64,000 nucleotides of DNA from Verrucomicrobiota bacterium (GTDB lineage: Bacteria; Verrucomicrobiota; Verrucomicrobiia; Limisphaerales; UBA11358). Every line of letters begins with the position of its first letter. Position 1 is the stretch's first letter. The translations under genes were made by a program, and so were the position numbers. The stretch spans positions 1 through 64,000 of the forward strand of contig JAGWNY010000001.1 in NCBI GenBank assembly GCA_028872915.1. The letters are read 5' to 3'. Shown piece after piece: positions 62,650 through 64,000 of this stretch. Under the pieces are notes generated by a model. The model saw only the letters and a list, made by a program, of their open reading frames with translations. It was not told where the DNA came from and did not search any database.

Positions 62650-64000
62650 ATGGAACAACAGCAGGGCAATGGCAAACCTTCAAGCAGACTGCCGGGCCTT
62701 TGGCCGTGGCTGGGCCTGTTGCTGGTGCTGCTCTCCACGGCGTTTATCCGGTTCCGGCTGCTGGACATGCCATTGGAACGGGACGAAGGCGAGTACGCTT
62801 ATGCGGGACAACTGCTTCTGCAAGGAATTCCCCCGTGGAAACTGGCGTACAACATGAAACTGCCGGGCACGTATGTGGCTTACGCGCTGGGCATGGCGGC
62901 CTTCGGCCAAAGTCCGGCGGGAATTCACCTCACATTGCTCTTTGCCAATGGCCTGACCATCATCTTTGTTTTCCTGCTGGGACGGGAGTTGTTGGGGCCG
63001 GGACCGGGCCTGGCTGCCTCCGCGGTTTACGCCGTTTTGTCCGTCAGCCCCGCCGTCATGGGCATGGAGGCGCATGCCAATCACTTCGTTGTTTTGTTCG
63101 CCGTTCCGGGAACGCTTTTGCTGTGGAAAGCCGTGAAAGGCGGCCGCGCGAGGGCCTGGTTTTTCAGCGGCCTCCTCCATGGCATCGCCTTGACGATGAT
63201 GCAGCAGGCGGTTTGTTTCTGCCTCTTTGGATGGGCCGTGCTGCTTGCGCAAACGGTTGTGGCCCGCCCGCTCTTCACCCGCCAATTTTTGAAACGAAGC
63301 GCCTTGTTTGGATGCGGCATGTTTCTGCCGCTTGCCGGCGTTTGCCTCTATGCCGCCTGGGCGGGCGTATTTTCCCGCTTTTGGTTTTGGACCGTGACTT
63401 ATGCAAGCACCTATGTCACCGGCGTGTCATGGCAGGATGGCTGGAACAATTTGTGCGCGTATCTTCAAAAAAAATTCGTCATCTACGCGGGATTTTCCGG
63501 CCTCATCGCGATTGGACTCCTGGCGGCGTTCCGGAATGGAGGCCAACGCTCCCAGCCAGGCAATCCATCCCTCTTCGTCTGGGCTTTTTTTCTCTTTTCA
63601 TGCCTCGGAGCGTCCATCGGGCTTTATTTTCGCGAACATTATTTCATTCTGTTGCTGCCGGCATTGTCCATTCTCACTGGACGATCCCTGATCCGCTTGC
63701 AAGGCGCGCTGGCCGGCTGGAGAAGAGTGGCCATCGTCGCGCCTTCGCTTCTATTTGCAGTGGTTCTGGGCTGGACCGTTTTTTTTCAACGCCGGCTTTT
63801 TTTTCAACTTCCTGCAGATGTGGTGCTCCGGGCGATCTATCCCGATGAACCTTTTCCGCTGACACCGGCCATCGGCCGGTTCATCCGCGGCCATTCAGCG
63901 CCGAACGCGACGGTTGCCGTGATCGGTTCCGAGCCGGAGGTTTATTTTTATTCGCATCGCCATTCCGCCACCGGTTACATCTATACCTACGGCCTGATGG
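62650..64000 (+). CDS. GT39-type membrane glycosyltransferase (PMT/ArnT-like), 3'-truncated by window edge
   Basis: The frame from ATG 62650 runs to the right edge (450 codons) with no stop. LLVLLSTAFIRFRLLDMPLERDEGEYAYAGQLLL shows the first helix and the conserved R-D-E-G-E-Y loop of PMT/ArnT-type enzymes, which move sugars from polyprenyl phosphate to proteins or lipids in the periplasm. KLPGTYVAYALGMAAFG and repeated hydrophobic stretches give about ten helices. Donor and acceptor unknown. It lies 57 bases after the repeat protein, same strand, and may share its transcript. Confidence 0.82.
   Translation, partial: MEQQQGNGKPSSRLPGLWPWLGLLLVLLSTAFIRFRLLDMPLERDEGEYAYAGQLLLQGIPPWKLAYNMKLPGTYVAYALGMAAFGQSPAGIHLTLLFANGLTIIFVFLLGRELLGPGPGLAASAVYAVLSVSPAVMGMEAHANHFVVLFAVPGTLLLWKAVKGGRARAWFFSGLLHGIALTMMQQAVCFCLFGWAVLLAQTVVARPLFTRQFLKRSALFGCGMFLPLAGVCLYAAWAGVFSRFWFWTVTYASTYVTGVSWQDGWNNLCAYLQKKFVIYAGFSGLIAIGLLAAFRNGGQRSQPGNPSLFVWAFFLFSCLGASIGLYFREHYFILLLPALSILTGRSLIRLQGALAGWRRVAIVAPSLLFAVVLGWTVFFQRRLFFQLPADVVLRAIYPDEPFPLTPAIGRFIRGHSAPNATVAVIGSEPEVYFYSHRHSATGYIYTYGLM

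Noticed and set aside
61995-63848. 617-codon open frame on the plus strand
   Set aside because: It runs across the end of the repeat protein and the GT39 gene in the wrong frame; its translation has no membrane pattern, whereas the frame from 62650 does.

Overview
The window looks like chromosomal DNA from a Gram-negative, GC-rich bacterium, most likely a Verrucomicrobiota of the Pedosphaera/Limisphaera type. Pointers are the prepilin-type proteins with a [18 protein letters not shown] leader and a terminal H-X9-DG-like motif, a DUF1080 hydrolase beside a secreted lyase, several heptose/LPS-type genes, outer-membrane proteins, and a very large FtsK/SpoIIIE ATPase in a small coiled-coil operon. 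No rRNA, tRNA or CRISPR array was seen.

Layout. 1-14.2 kb is an accessory region: an IS630-type transposase cut by the left edge, then a surface-polysaccharide cluster (three family-4 glycosyltransferases plus the remnant of a fourth, a flippase, two methyltransferases, a heptosyltransferase-like enzyme). It is interrupted by toxin-antitoxin loci (vapBC-like, HipB with a broken hipA, a ParE/RelE-like pair) and by a 3.07 kb element (3038-6110). That element has perfect 16-bp inverted ends and an 8-bp target duplication, encodes an IS1-type transposase and carries four passenger genes. 14.7-29.5 kb is mostly housekeeping: DciA-like, SixA, Ppx/GppA, Amt-PII, MutS, a mutarotase, a heptose-kinase-like GHMP kinase, rhamnulokinase, ArgG, two-domain PocR/AraC regulator, radical SAM enzyme and phosphofructokinase. 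29.6-36.4 kb holds a nucleotidyltransferase pair, tandem prepilins, a lipoprotein, a secreted polysaccharide lyase with lectin domain, and the DUF1080 protein.

36.6-41.2 kb is a tightly overlapping three-gene operon (coiled-coil protein, 70-residue W-rich helical protein, 1289-residue membrane-anchored multi-ATPase FtsK/EccC-like protein). It resembles a reduced type VII-like export machine and is the best candidate for an undescribed system. 41.3-46.2 kb holds a holin-like membrane protein, another prepilin, TrmB, the heptose epimerase HldD and a conserved protein of unknown function.

46.3-53.8 kb is a complete molybdenum island: a ModE-type regulator with only the DNA-binding domain, then an outer-membrane protein, modA-modB-modC, moaD, a moaE-moeA fusion, moaC, mogA and moaA, mostly with 4-bp stop/start overlaps. 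A near-perfect ModE-type inverted repeat overlaps the promoter of the outer-membrane gene. 53.9-64 kb holds a truncated prepilin, a lone dipeptide-type permease, a XylR-like regulator, small conserved proteins, YebC with an RND/MMPL transporter, a protein built from many W-P-L-F repeats, and a GT39-type membrane glycosyltransferase cut by the right edge.
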